Assembly (NCBI GenBank): GCA_041177965.1
Contig: JBEGWF010000002.1
Location: forward strand, 55,336 to 119,335
Direction: 5' to 3'
DNA: 64,000 nucleotides
Source: SXXZ01 sp041177965
Lineage (GTDB): Bacteria > Verrucomicrobiota > Verrucomicrobiia > Limisphaerales > UBA9464
In this document: piece after piece, positions 33,259-43,900 of the stretch
Numbering within the stretch: the stretch's first letter is position 1
Layout of the letters: every line of letters starts with the position of its first letter
Position numbers and translations under genes: made by a program
The notes under the pieces: generated by a model
The model's input: the letters and a program-made list of their open reading frames with translations, nothing else
What the model was told of the DNA's origin: nothing
Database searches by the model: none

Positions 33259-34766
33259 GTGCGCCGCGTCCCTACCTTGATCCTCCTCCTCATGGCGTTG
33301 ACCGTCGGTTGCAGGACCGCCGCCGATGTCACGCCGACCCCGGCCCTGCCCTCGGATCCGGCCATTCCCCGGGTCCTCCGGTGGGCCAATGATGCCGAGG
33401 GAGGCGCGCCCTACATCTTCCACCCGCCAGACCACCCGGAGCAGCTCGTGGGATTCGAGGTGGAGCTGGCCGAGGCGCTGTGCCGGCGACTCGGGTGCGA
33501 ATCCCGCTTCGTCCAATACAACTGGGCCAACCTCATCCCCGGACTGCGTCAGGGTGGCAACTACGACCTCATCATCGCAGCCCTCGAACGCACCCCGGAG
33601 AACCTCGCACAGGTGGCCATGAGCCGCCCGTATTTCACCTTCGGACAACAACTGGTGACACGCGCCTCGGACACGACGATCCGGACCCTCGACGATCTGG
33701 CGGGCCGACGCATCGGCGTGCTGGCCGCCACCCTGTCGCACCGACTGGCGACGCGACAGGCCGGGGTGGAGGTGCGGGTCTACGACGAGAACGTGAACTA
33801 CTTCCGGGATCTGGAATTAGGACGGATCGATGGCGTCCTGACCGATTCCCCGATCGCCGCGGTCCAGTTGCGGGATCGACCCTCGCTCCGCCGGGCCGGG
33901 CCGCCGTTCGCCCCGTCGCATTACGCCATCGCGGTTCCCCCCGGATCCCGCCTCCTGCTCTCCCGCATCGACGAAGCCCTGGGATCGCTCCTTCAGGACG
34001 GCTCGCTGGAACGGATCTACCGCCACTACGACCTGTGGGACGCCCAGCAGGCGGCATTGACCACCTGGAGCCCCGAACCCTCCACAGCCATGCCCCCGGT
34101 CAACGCCACGGACGCCGGACGCACCGGACGGCTTCGCACCCTGAGGTATCTGCCAATCCTCCTCGAGGCGGCCGTGACCACGTTCTGGGTGACGCTGGCC
34201 TCGATGACCCTGGCCCTGGGCTGCGGACTCACGCTGGCGCTGGCCCGGCTCCACGGACCCCGGGGCGCCCGGTGGTTCGCCATCGGATACGTCGAGGTCT
34301 TCCGCGGCACCCCCCTGCTGCTACAGCTGTACTTCATCTACTTCGGCCTGGCCCAGCAGTGGGGCTGGAAGCTGTCGGCCGGCGCCGCCGCCGTGCTGAC
34401 GCTCGGGCTGAACTACGCGGCCAACGAGGCCGAGAACTTCCGGGCCGGACTCCAGGCGGTTCCCCGGGGCCAGACCGAGGCGGCACTGGCCCTGGGCATG
34501 TCCCCGGCCCTGACCCTCCGCAGGATCGTGCTGCCCCAGGCCTTCCGGGTCAGCCTGCCAGGCATCACCAACGACCTCATCGCGCTGTTCAAGGATTCGT
34601 CCATCGTCTCCGTCATCGGGCTGGTGGAGCTGACCAAGGAATTCCTGATCCGATCGCTCGATGCGGGCGACTACATCGGCCTGGGAGTCCTGACCGCGGC
34701 GATCTACTTCGCCATGGGTCACGCGGCCTCGCGCGCGGCCCGGGCCCTGGAACGGAGGTTGCGGAC

Positions 34767-34770
<4 letters not shown>
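33259..34770 (+). CDS. ABC transporter substrate-binding protein fused to permease (polar amino acid type)
   Basis: 503 residues from a GTG at 33259. The N-terminus is a lipoprotein signal (LILLLMALTVGC, Cys18). Residues ~38-270 form a family-3 solute-binding domain (LVGFEVELAEALCRRLG, GRRIGVLAATLSHRLA, LGRIDGVLTDSPIAAVQL, DGSLERIYRHYDLWD). After a Pro/Thr linker, residues ~290-500 form a HisM-type permease: VEVFRGTPLLLQLYFIYFG, the EAA-loop region (LQAVPRGQTEAALALGMSPA), and DSSIVSVIGLVELTKEF. Such fusions tether the binding protein to the channel. It probably imports a polar amino acid; the ligand is not readable. The stop overlaps the ATPase start (ATGA). Confidence 0.92.
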
Positions 34771-35504
<734 letters not shown>

Positions 35505-35538
35505 GCCACGGCTGTGGTCGGGGATCCGACGCCGACCG

Positions 35539-36567
35539 TCAGAGTTTCGGTGCCGAGATCAGCGCCAACCGGCCATTCTGGCAGCCGGCGACCACGCGGG
35601 CATCCCCCGGCAACCAGGCCAACGCCGTCACGGCTCCGGCCAGGGCGGTGGCCCGCAAGGGTTGCGAGGATTTGCCGGCGTTCCAGAACAGCACCTTGCC
35701 GCCCTGGCAACCGCTCGCCAACAGGTGACCCGCCTTCTGGTAGGAGAGGCAGGAAACCCGGGCCGGATGCCCCTCGAGGATGCGCGGCGTTGAGCCGGCC
35801 GGACCCTTGCCCGAACAATCCCAGACCATGGGTTCCTGGCCGCCATCGGTGGCGAGGTACCGACCGGAATGGTGCCAGGCCAGGCTGCGGACCTTGGCGG
35901 CGTATCCGGACATGGCCAACTCCTCGCCCTCGCGGAACGGCAGGGGCCAGATCTGGACACTGTTCTCCTGGGTACCCGCCACCACCCAGCGGCCGTCGGG
36001 CGAGATGGCCAGCGACACCAGACTGGTCTTCCACGGCAACTCCGCCGTGACCCGCCCGGTCTCGGCATCGTACAGGCTCACCCCGCCGTAGCAGGCCGCA
36101 CCCAACGTACGCCCGTCGGCCGACCAGGCCAGCGCGGCGACCGTGCTGCGATGCCCGCCAAGGGTGTGGGTCCAACCCTGGGCTCCCGGAGCGCCCACGC
36201 AGACCGTCTTGCCGGAGGCGGCGGCCAGGCGGTCACCCACGGGTGCGACGGCCAACTGCTCGACCCAGGCCGAGGGCATGGGAAGGGAATCGATGCGGTT
36301 CCCGGAAACGGGGTCCCAGGTCCGCACCTGACCATCCTGCCCGGCGGTGGCGAACGAGGTGCTCGCCGACCCCCAGACCAGGCGGAATCCCCCGCCCTCA
36401 TGGGCTTGGAAAGCGTGCAGTCGGCGACCCGAGGCCGCCTCGACGACCCAGGCCGATCCCTCGGTCCCCAGGGCCGCGAGGAGGCTGCCATCCGGCGAGC
36501 CGGCGAGCGCGGCGATGGGTTCGGAAAGATCCAGGACCCAGTCGGCGGGTCGAAGCGGTGCGTTCAT
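35539..36567 (-). CDS. WD40-repeat protein
   Basis: 342 residues, almost entirely WD40-like blades, about seven: e.g. IAALAGSPDGSLLAALGTEG, TVAALAWSADGRTLGAAC, LVSLAISPDGRWVVAGTQENSVQIWPL, VRSLAWHHSGRYLATDGG, VSCLSYQKAGHLLASGCQGGKVLFW and VTALAWLPGDARVVAGCQNGRL. There is no signal peptide or other domain, so it is probably a single cytoplasmic beta-propeller. The start at 36567 (ATG) is preferred over the adjacent in-frame GTG. It lies 31 bases downstream of the CobW-type GTPase gene on the same strand, with which it is probably co-transcribed, suggesting but not proving a role in metal handling. Confidence 0.85.
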   Translation of the reverse strand: MNAPLRPADWVLDLSEPIAALAGSPDGSLLAALGTEGSAWVVEAASGRRLHAFQAHEGGGFRLVWGSASTSFATAGQDGQVRTWDPVSGNRIDSLPMPSAWVEQLAVAPVGDRLAAASGKTVCVGAPGAQGWTHTLGGHRSTVAALAWSADGRTLGAACYGGVSLYDAETGRVTAELPWKTSLVSLAISPDGRWVVAGTQENSVQIWPLPFREGEELAMSGYAAKVRSLAWHHSGRYLATDGGQEPMVWDCSGKGPAGSTPRILEGHPARVSCLSYQKAGHLLASGCQGGKVLFWNAGKSSQPLRATALAGAVTALAWLPGDARVVAGCQNGRLALISAPKL

Positions 36568-36598
36568 CACGGGGCGGGCGACGGGATCGGATTGCGGA

Positions 36599-38080
36599 TC
36601 AGGCCAGGCAGCGTCGGAAACCCGCGTTCAGCGCCTCGCGATCGAGGTTGCGCCCGATGAAGACCAACTGGCTCTTGCGCTCCAGGGCGTCCTTCCACGG
36701 ACGGTCGGGCTTGCCCTCGAAGAGCATGTGCACCCCCTGGAACACGAATCGGTTGGCCTGCCCCTTGAGGTTGAGGATGCCCTTCATGCGGAAGATGTCC
36801 TGCCCCTTCGTCTGGAGCAGTTCGCTGAGCCAGGCATTGAGCTTCTTGGCGTCGAGCTCCCGACGCTCCTCGATGCCGACGCTGGAGACGGTCTCATCGT
36901 GGGTGTGGTCGTGGCCGTGGCCGCCGTGCTCATGCACATGGGTCGGCTCGACCCGATGACCGTCCCGCTCGATGCGACCGTTGAACTCGCCCAGGCCATG
37001 CTGGGTGAACAAGGCATAATTGCCATGGGCGGGAATGCGGAGGGTGGCCGTGATGCCATCTTCGCCCAGGATGAGCTTGTGCAGGGTCTTGCCCGGCTTG
37101 ATCACCCCACCCGTGCGGACCGCGGTGCCGATACCGTTGAACACGCCCTCGGCGATCTCCTCGGCATGGTGCAACGCATCGTGCAGGTCGCCCCCGCAAT
37201 GGCCGTGATCGTGGCCGTGATCGTGGCCGTGATCGTGATCGTGGCCATGCCCATGCTGATGCCCATGCCCGTGATCGTGGGAATGTCCGTGGCCATGGTC
37301 ATGGTCGTGGGTGTCCAACTGCAGCAACACGACCCCCATCACCGCATCCGGACCGGCGTCGAGCCGGAGCGTGTAGTCACCGGCGTCGAGATGGAGGGTG
37401 CCGCTCCACTCGAAGGGCAGCGCCTTCTCCAGGAAATCGCCATCGAGCGAGAGCTTGTGGTTCAGGTCGAAGGCGTGCAGGTGGAGGACCTGATCGACCG
37501 ACAGGTTGGATTGCTGGGTGTGCAGGATCTTGGCCACCGGGTTGACCGCTCGGACCTGGCGCTCGAGGTGGGCCAACTCGTCCGGCGTCACGAGGTCGGT
37601 CTTGTTGAGCACGATGCGGTCGGCGAAGGCGATCTGCTCCTTGGCCTCGGGGGCGTCGTTCAGGTGGAGGGAGATGTGTTTCGAGTCCACCAGGGTCACG
37701 ATGCCGTCGAGCCGGAACCCCTCCTTGATCTCCTCGTCGCTGAAAAAGGTCTGCGCGACCGGACCGGGATCGGCCAGGCCGGTGGTCTCGACCAACACGT
37801 AGTCGAACTTGTTCCGGCGTTTCATCAACTGCCCCAGGATCCGGATGAGGTCGCCCCGGACGGTGCAGCAGAGGCACCCGTTGTTCATCTCGAAGATCTC
37901 CTCGTCGGCCTGGATGACCAACTCGTTGTCGATGCCGATCTCGCCGAACTCGTTCTCGATGACCGCGATGCGCTTGCCGTGGTTGGCGGTGAGGATGCGG
38001 TTGAGCAGGGTGGTCTTGCCGGCGCCCAGAAAGCCCGTGAGGACCGTCACCGGGATGCGCGTATCGTTGTGGTCGGCCAT
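36599..38080 (-). CDS. CobW/COG0523 GTPase with His-rich metal-binding insert
   Basis: Putative metallochaperone GTPase, 493 residues. G domain: P-loop GFLGAGKTTL (residues 16-25), the CxCC metal site GCLCC (69-72), VETTGLADPGPV, LNKTDL. The family CobW-C domain is at the C-terminus (LNAWLSELLQTKGQDIFRMKGILN onward). Between them lies an insert with a His/Asp/Gly run around residues 258-296 (dozens of H in HDHGHGH-type repeats) and a second shorter His cluster (about 375-392). Such inserts bind Zn or Ni in YciC/ZigA-like members. Start at 38080 (MADHNDTRIPVTVLTG); an in-frame extension to 38176 is possible. No Zur box was recognised. Confidence 0.93.
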   Translation of the reverse strand: MADHNDTRIPVTVLTGFLGAGKTTLLNRILTANHGKRIAVIENEFGEIGIDNELVIQADEEIFEMNNGCLCCTVRGDLIRILGQLMKRRNKFDYVLVETTGLADPGPVAQTFFSDEEIKEGFRLDGIVTLVDSKHISLHLNDAPEAKEQIAFADRIVLNKTDLVTPDELAHLERQVRAVNPVAKILHTQQSNLSVDQVLHLHAFDLNHKLSLDGDFLEKALPFEWSGTLHLDAGDYTLRLDAGPDAVMGVVLLQLDTHDHDHGHGHSHDHGHGHQHGHGHDHDHGHDHGHDHGHCGGDLHDALHHAEEIAEGVFNGIGTAVRTGGVIKPGKTLHKLILGEDGITATLRIPAHGNYALFTQHGLGEFNGRIERDGHRVEPTHVHEHGGHGHDHTHDETVSSVGIEERRELDAKKLNAWLSELLQTKGQDIFRMKGILNLKGQANRFVFQGVHMLFEGKPDRPWKDALERKSQLVFIGRNLDREALNAGFRRCLA

Positions 38081-38185
38081 AAAGAGTGGGACCACCTTGC
38101 TGGAAGGTTCTCCCCAAGGCAAATGCGGCGGTGGGCCCTTCGGCGGGAGATCGCGCCCGATCGGCTCCGCGTTCATGGACAAGAC

Positions 38186-38217
38186 AAAGGCCCCGGACGC
38201 GTTGCATCCGGGGCCTT
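38186..38217 (-). terminator. Hairpin upstream of the CobW gene, downstream of the metalloprotease
   Basis: On the minus strand, stem AAGGCCCCGGA / TCCGGGGCCTT with a nine-base loop, followed by TGTCTTG. The T-tract is poor, so confidence is moderate. It lies between the end of the metalloprotease gene and the start of the CobW gene, both on the minus strand. Confidence 0.6.
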
Positions 38218-38239
38218 GGCGCAGGTCACCAACCTCAGG

Positions 38240-40894
38240 TCACTTGCCCGGGGGCTTCGGCGGGAGCAGGCCGAGGATGTCCTGCTGCTTGAGGTACCAC
38301 TCGCGGAGGGTGCGCGAGAGCATGGAGTCCTTGAAGTCCTTGAAGTTGGCGATGTTCAGGGCTCCATCGATGTCGTCCTTCAGGGACTTGTTCAGGTCGC
38401 CCTTGGCGTCGGTGGCCCAGCCGCGATAGGTGCCGGTCTTGTCGTTGAGCATCTTGGCCGCGGCCATGCGGACCTCGGGCTCGTAGCGGAAGTCGACGAC
38501 CTCCACGAGGCTCTTGTCCACCTTGCCCTTGAGCCGCTTGGAATCGTCCTTGGCGGTGAGCACCAGGCGGGCGGTGTCGATGATCCGCTGCTCCACCTTG
38601 GCGGTGATGTCGCCGTCTTCGAGGCTGTCCTGCGAGGCGACACCCAGGTCGCGGGGGGCGTTCTCGAGCCGGACGCAGACCTGTTTGACCAGTTCCTTCT
38701 CGAACTCGCGGAAGAACTTCTCGCCGCGCTTGAGGATCAACTCCTTCTCGGCCGGGCTGAAGGCGTACTTCTTCTCGTCCAGACCGACGAAGTTGGTGTA
38801 GGCCGGGGCCTCGAGCAGTTTGCGCAGGCGGGCCATGAGGTTGGCTTCGCTGACCTTGTCGGCGGTCGGGATTCCCTTGGGGGCGTCCTTGAGTTCGAGC
38901 TTGAGGTCCAGAGGCAGAAAACTGAAGAGGGCGCGGTCCACGCCGCCGATCCGCTCGATCTGATCGTTCAGGTCCTTCCAGTGGGCCTTGGCCCGATCCT
39001 TCTGGTTGAGCTCTCCGATGAAGTCGAACGGGTTCTCCACCCGGAGCGAGCGGGCCGAGGCACGGAACCAGCCGAGCATGGAGGCGAAGTGGCCGGCCAT
39101 CTGGACGGCGTAACGGTTGGGCGAGAGGTTCACCTCGGCGATCGGTGTGGCATCGCGCGGGTCGCGGGGAGCCTTGGCCGCGATGAAGGTCTCGATGAGG
39201 CTGTTGGGCAGCAGTCGGATGTCGTCGGCCAGCTGCGAGTAGGCGCCGACCACGGGTTCGTTGCCCTCGTCGAAGCGCTGGAGATCGCCGTAGGTGCCCA
39301 CCAGTTCATCGGAACCGAAGAGCATCTTCTTGTCGCGCGGCTCCTGACCACCGAAGTAACCCCACTGGATGGTGGCCTTGTCGTGCGGCAGGGCCTCCTT
39401 GCGGGTGCGGATGAACCAACCGACCTGCACCGCCGATTTGAAGACCGTGTACTCCATGATGGACGACGAGGCGTAGTGGTTGGTGTAGGCGTCGAGGCTC
39501 TGCCCGGTGACGTAGGCCTGGAACCACTCGTCGATCTGCTGGCGGCTCATGTTGGCCGCGACGCTGCCGGCGAAGTTGTGGCGCAAGCCCAGCACATGCC
39601 CGACCTCGTGGGCCACCACCTCGCGCACGTAGTCCTGCGAGGCCCGCAGCGCGCCGGCATCGGTCAGCGATTCGTTCGACAACAGGTCCTCGAGACCCTG
39701 GGCGTACTGGTGGGCGAACTCGACGGACTGCATGTGGCAGAGGCCGTTGGAGGTCATCCACGGGAATCCTTGGGTGGCCTCGCCCCCCGCGGCACCGGCG
39801 GTGAGCTTCTTCTTGTCGGCCACGAGGTCGCGCATCGACCGCAGCAGTGCCCGCGCGCGGGCCTTGCCGCTCAGGGCGAACACGCTGGTCATGTAGGCCT
39901 GGCCGTGCTCGGACTCGCCGGTGCGAGGATCGACCAGGATGTCGGCGTAGGCGAAGCCCGCGTTGTCCCAGGGCACCCACTGCACGATGTTGTATCGCGG
40001 ATCCGGGGCGGTCACGCCGGCGGGGGCCTTCTCGGCCCGCACCACGTTGGTCCCGAAGGCGCGGTTCCAGTACAGGATGCCGTCCTTCACCGCCTCGACG
40101 TAGTCGGCCGGGGTGTTCGCGCTGTAATGGAAGATCACCGGCTTCGAGAGGTCGAAGCGGGCCATCTGCGGGGACGGCCGTCCGGTCGTCTCCTCCAACC
40201 GGGCCTGGGTCTCGAAGAAACGGGAGTACCGGAGGTCGGAGGCGGGCGCCTCCTTGCCCTTGTAGACGCCGGCCTCATAGGGGGTGAAGAAGTACCGGAC
40301 CTCGAACCGCTGCTCGACGTTGGACATGGCCTCGCGGTCCCGGACCTGGACGCTCTGTCGGATGGCCAACTGGTTGTCGAGCCTCTCCACTTGGAAGACG
40401 CGCGCCTGCGGGATCTCGAGCGATTCGTCGCGGGACATGGCGTTGAAGCCCCGCCCCTGACCGTACCAGATCTCGGTGTAGAGGCGGCGCATGCCGCGGT
40501 TGAAATCGATCACCACCTTGGCGGCGTCCTGCTCGACGATGGGGAAGGTCGTCAGAAGGCGGCGGGCGGGCAGGTCCTTGGTCACCACGAGACCGTCGGT
40601 GGCCTCGTACAGATCGACGCCGTCATGGAAGAGCTCGAACTTCACGATCTTGCCAGAGAGGCCCGTCGACGTGGCGGCCAAGGCCTGGGGGATGCGGGAG
40701 GCCGACATGAGGTGCTCCTTGCCGAAGACCGTGCGCGGCAGGACGAGCGTGTTGTTCGTGCCCACGCCGATCTCAAGCACCGGCTTTTTGGGACTCGCCT
40801 GGGCGGCCGCGGCCGGGGGAGCGCCGTGGACCGCGGCGAGCAGGAACAACGAAAGGACGGGGGCGAGGAGGAGGCGGAGTTCGGGATGCGGCAT
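38240..40894 (-). CDS. Large secreted zinc-dependent metalloprotease (DUF4953/DUF5117 type)
   Basis: 884 residues from 40894 (MPHPELRLLLAPVLSLFLLAAVHGA), a Sec signal peptide. The zinc site HEVGHVLGLRHNFAG is near residue 429, giving HExxHxxGLRHN, a metzincin-like pattern typical of this group. Family features include an N-terminal DUF5117/5118-like region (LEIGVGTNNTLVLPR, VEQRFEVRYFFTPYEAGVYK) and the downstream SIMEYTVFKSAVQVGWF. The C-terminal part (about 680-884) is Lys/Asp-rich and helical. It is probably periplasmic or exported, acting on proteins or peptides. An alternative reading of this DNA in a longer frame overlaps hrpA and is not used. Confidence 0.9.
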   Translation of the reverse strand: MPHPELRLLLAPVLSLFLLAAVHGAPPAAAAQASPKKPVLEIGVGTNNTLVLPRTVFGKEHLMSASRIPQALAATSTGLSGKIVKFELFHDGVDLYEATDGLVVTKDLPARRLLTTFPIVEQDAAKVVIDFNRGMRRLYTEIWYGQGRGFNAMSRDESLEIPQARVFQVERLDNQLAIRQSVQVRDREAMSNVEQRFEVRYFFTPYEAGVYKGKEAPASDLRYSRFFETQARLEETTGRPSPQMARFDLSKPVIFHYSANTPADYVEAVKDGILYWNRAFGTNVVRAEKAPAGVTAPDPRYNIVQWVPWDNAGFAYADILVDPRTGESEHGQAYMTSVFALSGKARARALLRSMRDLVADKKKLTAGAAGGEATQGFPWMTSNGLCHMQSVEFAHQYAQGLEDLLSNESLTDAGALRASQDYVREVVAHEVGHVLGLRHNFAGSVAANMSRQQIDEWFQAYVTGQSLDAYTNHYASSSIMEYTVFKSAVQVGWFIRTRKEALPHDKATIQWGYFGGQEPRDKKMLFGSDELVGTYGDLQRFDEGNEPVVGAYSQLADDIRLLPNSLIETFIAAKAPRDPRDATPIAEVNLSPNRYAVQMAGHFASMLGWFRASARSLRVENPFDFIGELNQKDRAKAHWKDLNDQIERIGGVDRALFSFLPLDLKLELKDAPKGIPTADKVSEANLMARLRKLLEAPAYTNFVGLDEKKYAFSPAEKELILKRGEKFFREFEKELVKQVCVRLENAPRDLGVASQDSLEDGDITAKVEQRIIDTARLVLTAKDDSKRLKGKVDKSLVEVVDFRYEPEVRMAAAKMLNDKTGTYRGWATDAKGDLNKSLKDDIDGALNIANFKDFKDSMLSRTLREWYLKQQDILGLLPPKPPGK

Positions 40895-40983
40895 ATCCGG
40901 ATGGGGTTGGGCGGGACGGCGTCCCGCGTCCATACGGGGCACCCTGCCATCGATCCGGCAAATGTCTCCAGAACATCCGCTCC

Positions 40984-43900
40984 TCAACGGAGGGTCGCGA
41001 GGGATTCGTCCAGACGCTTGGGCGAGACGGGCACCGCAGTGCCCAATTCCTGGGCGAAGAGCGACACCTTGAATTCCTCGAGCAACCACCGGAACCCATC
41101 CACCCGCCGGGCGGCGTCGGGGATCGCGGGCGGAGTGGCCCGCAAACGGGCCAGCGCCGCCTGGTAGGGCGCGACCGCCTTGGCCCGTTCGGTATCCTTG
41201 ACCGGATTGTTGGCCGCCCGCTCGGCCCGCAGGGTCAGCGCCTTGAGGTACCGGGGCAGGTGCCGCAACGTCTCCAACTCGACGCCGTCCAGGAACGCCG
41301 GGGGCATGAGCGCCGCCAACTCCTCGGCCAAAGTGGCAGGACGACCCGGGCTGGATGTCACGGGGGCGGCGGAACCGACCGACGCCTTGCCGGCCGACGG
41401 GGCGGCGACCAGCAGCGAGCCCAATTGACTCAGATCGTTGAGGGTCCGGGTCTTGGGAGGCAGGGCCTTGACCGGCGCCGGCAAGCCGATGCGGGCGCGG
41501 GCCTGTTGGAGCGCCTGAAGGACGAGGGCCAACTGGTCCATGAACCGTGGAACGAGCCCCGCGATCCGCTCCCGACCCCGGGTGACCGCGGCGTCGAAGG
41601 ACACGGGGTTTAGCGCCTCGGGCAGGTCGGCGGGAAGCAGGTGACGCAGCAGGTGTCGGAAGGCGCTCTCCCGCAGTTCCGAGAGCGATCCGAGGGGCGC
41701 ATAGGCGGCCTCGAACCGGGCCAGCGCGCGCAACTCCTTCTCCACCCAACCCAGATCCTTGGAGAGCGCCAGTTCCACCAGGCGCTGGAAGCCCGGCAGG
41801 GAGGCCGATTGACGCGCCTCGCGGGTGCGGAAGAGGCGGACATTCACGGCGGCCCCCTCCCGCTCGAGGCCGGGCCACGCCATCACCGGAAACACCGGGT
41901 CGTCGACCACCGTGAGACGCTCGGGCAATTCACCGCAACTCCAGGTGGTCATGGCCGGGCGTTCCCAACGCCGCACCGCCTCCTTCCAGGCGGGCGGATC
42001 CCCGACCGGTTTCGGCGCCGCCAGGGGCAGACGGGCGCGGACCTCCTGGAGATCGCGGCCGGCCACGAGCGTCCGGCGATCGGACCCCAGCAACTCGAAG
42101 CGGAGCTTGAGGTGGGCGGGCACGGCCTCGGCATCCCAGGCGTCCTCGGGCACCGGCACCCCGTAGCGCCGGGTGAGGAAGCGGGCGAGGTCGGCAAAGA
42201 ACGAGCCCCCCTGGGGTTGGAACTCGGCCACGATCTCCGGAACCTTCGGAGGAAAGGGCATCAGTTCGCGCCGCAACGATTTGGGCAACGCCCGCAGCAA
42301 TTCCTCGATCTTGGCCTCGCGCAGGCCGGGCACGGCCCATTCCAGCACGGCCGCCGGGGCCCGCTGGGCCAACGGCGCCGGCAATTGCACCGTGACCCCG
42401 TCATGGGCTTCGCCCGGCGCGTAGGCATAGACCAGCGGCACCACCTGACCGTCCACCGTGACGCTGTCGGGGAAGACGGTCTCGTCGAGATGCAGATCCT
42501 TGCCGCCGGTGATCTCCCGTTCGATCGCACAGAGATATCCGGGCTCGGTATGATCGCGCAGCAGGCGATGCAACTCGTGCAGCGAGGAGACGTTGTCCAG
42601 ATGCCGGCTGTAGAACTCGAAGAAGGCCTGGTCGAGGTCGACCGAGGTGCGTCGGAGGCGGGTCTGCCAGTTCTCCACCTTTTCGCGCAGCGCCCGATTG
42701 GCGGCCATGAACCGGGGTTCGGCCGATGGGGCGGCCGTCTGCAGGGCCCGCTTCACCGCCCGCTCGTCCTCGCCATCGAAGTCGTCGTTCCGCCCGGAGA
42801 GGGCCGGCGGCAGCAGATCGTCCTCGACCAGCGCCGAGCGGATGAAGATCGCCGTGGCCTCGCGGGGAGCGAGGTTGCCGTAGGCCACCTTGCGGGCGAA
42901 GACCTCCAGGCCCTGGAAGGTGGTCTTCTCTTCGACCAACACCCGGCCCGCACTGGCACTCCAGTGGGGGTTCTGGTGGCTCACCTTGCAGAGGTGCGGG
43001 GCCAGACGGACGATCCACTGCGGGTCGATGGCGGCCAGCGTGCGGGCGAAGAGTTGCGAGGTCTCGACGATTTCGCCGCATACCATCCATGCAGGCTGAC
43101 GAGTCTTCTCCGGCTTGGCCGCGGCGGCACCTGCGGCTCCGGGAAGCGGGCGCCGTTCCTGCCTCGGAGAGCGCTCGGGCCGGTCGTACAGCACCGACCC
43201 CGGAAACACCGACACCATCCGGTTGCCGACGCCCTTGTACACGTTGCGCTCCTGACGGACGGCCACATGGCCGAGCAGGCCGGCCAGGATGCAGCGGTGC
43301 ACCGCCTCTTCCTCGGCCGGGCGTTCATTGAGCTTCACCCCGTCGAGGTCTTCCAAGGCCCCCTGCAATTGCCCATGCAAGTCCTGCCACTCGCGCATGC
43401 GAAGGTAGGAGAGGAAGTGCTGGCGGCAGAACTTGCGGCGAGCCCCCTGGGTGCGCAGCGATTCCCACTGGTCATGCACGCCGTTCCAGAGCCCGAGCAG
43501 CGACAGGAAGTCGGACTGCGAATGCATGAAACGGCGGTGGGCCTTGTCGGCCGCCTCGCGCTGGTCGAGCGGTCGCTCACGGGGATCCTGGATGCTCAGG
43601 CCGGCGGCGATGATGAGAAGCTCCCGGCCCGCATGCTCGGTCTGGGCCTGCAGGAGCATCCGTCCCAACGTCGGATCGATGGGCAGGCGGGCCAGATCAC
43701 GGCCCAAGGGTGTCAATTCGCGCTGGTCGTCGAGGGCGCCCAATTCCTGCAAGAGCGAATAGCCCCCGCTGATGGCCATCGGCGCGGGTGGATTCAGGAA
43801 CGGGAAGGTCTCGATGTCGCCCAAGCGCGAGGCCTTCATGCGCAGGATGACCTCGGCCAGGTTGGCCCGCTGGATCTCGGGCTGGGTGAACGGAGACCGC

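Noticed and set aside
37195..37310. Simple-sequence DNA repeat (GTGATCGTGGCC-like) as a mobile element
   Set aside because: It encodes the His/Asp-rich insert of the CobW protein in frame.
36347..41167. 1606-residue plus-strand frame opposite the CobW and metalloprotease genes
   Set aside because: It spans two clear minus-strand genes and their gap; no start signal, no motifs.
40895..41878. Extension of the metalloprotease frame upstream to 41878
   Set aside because: It overlaps hrpA in another frame and has proline/arginine-rich non-homologous sequence; the signal peptide at 40894 marks the true start.
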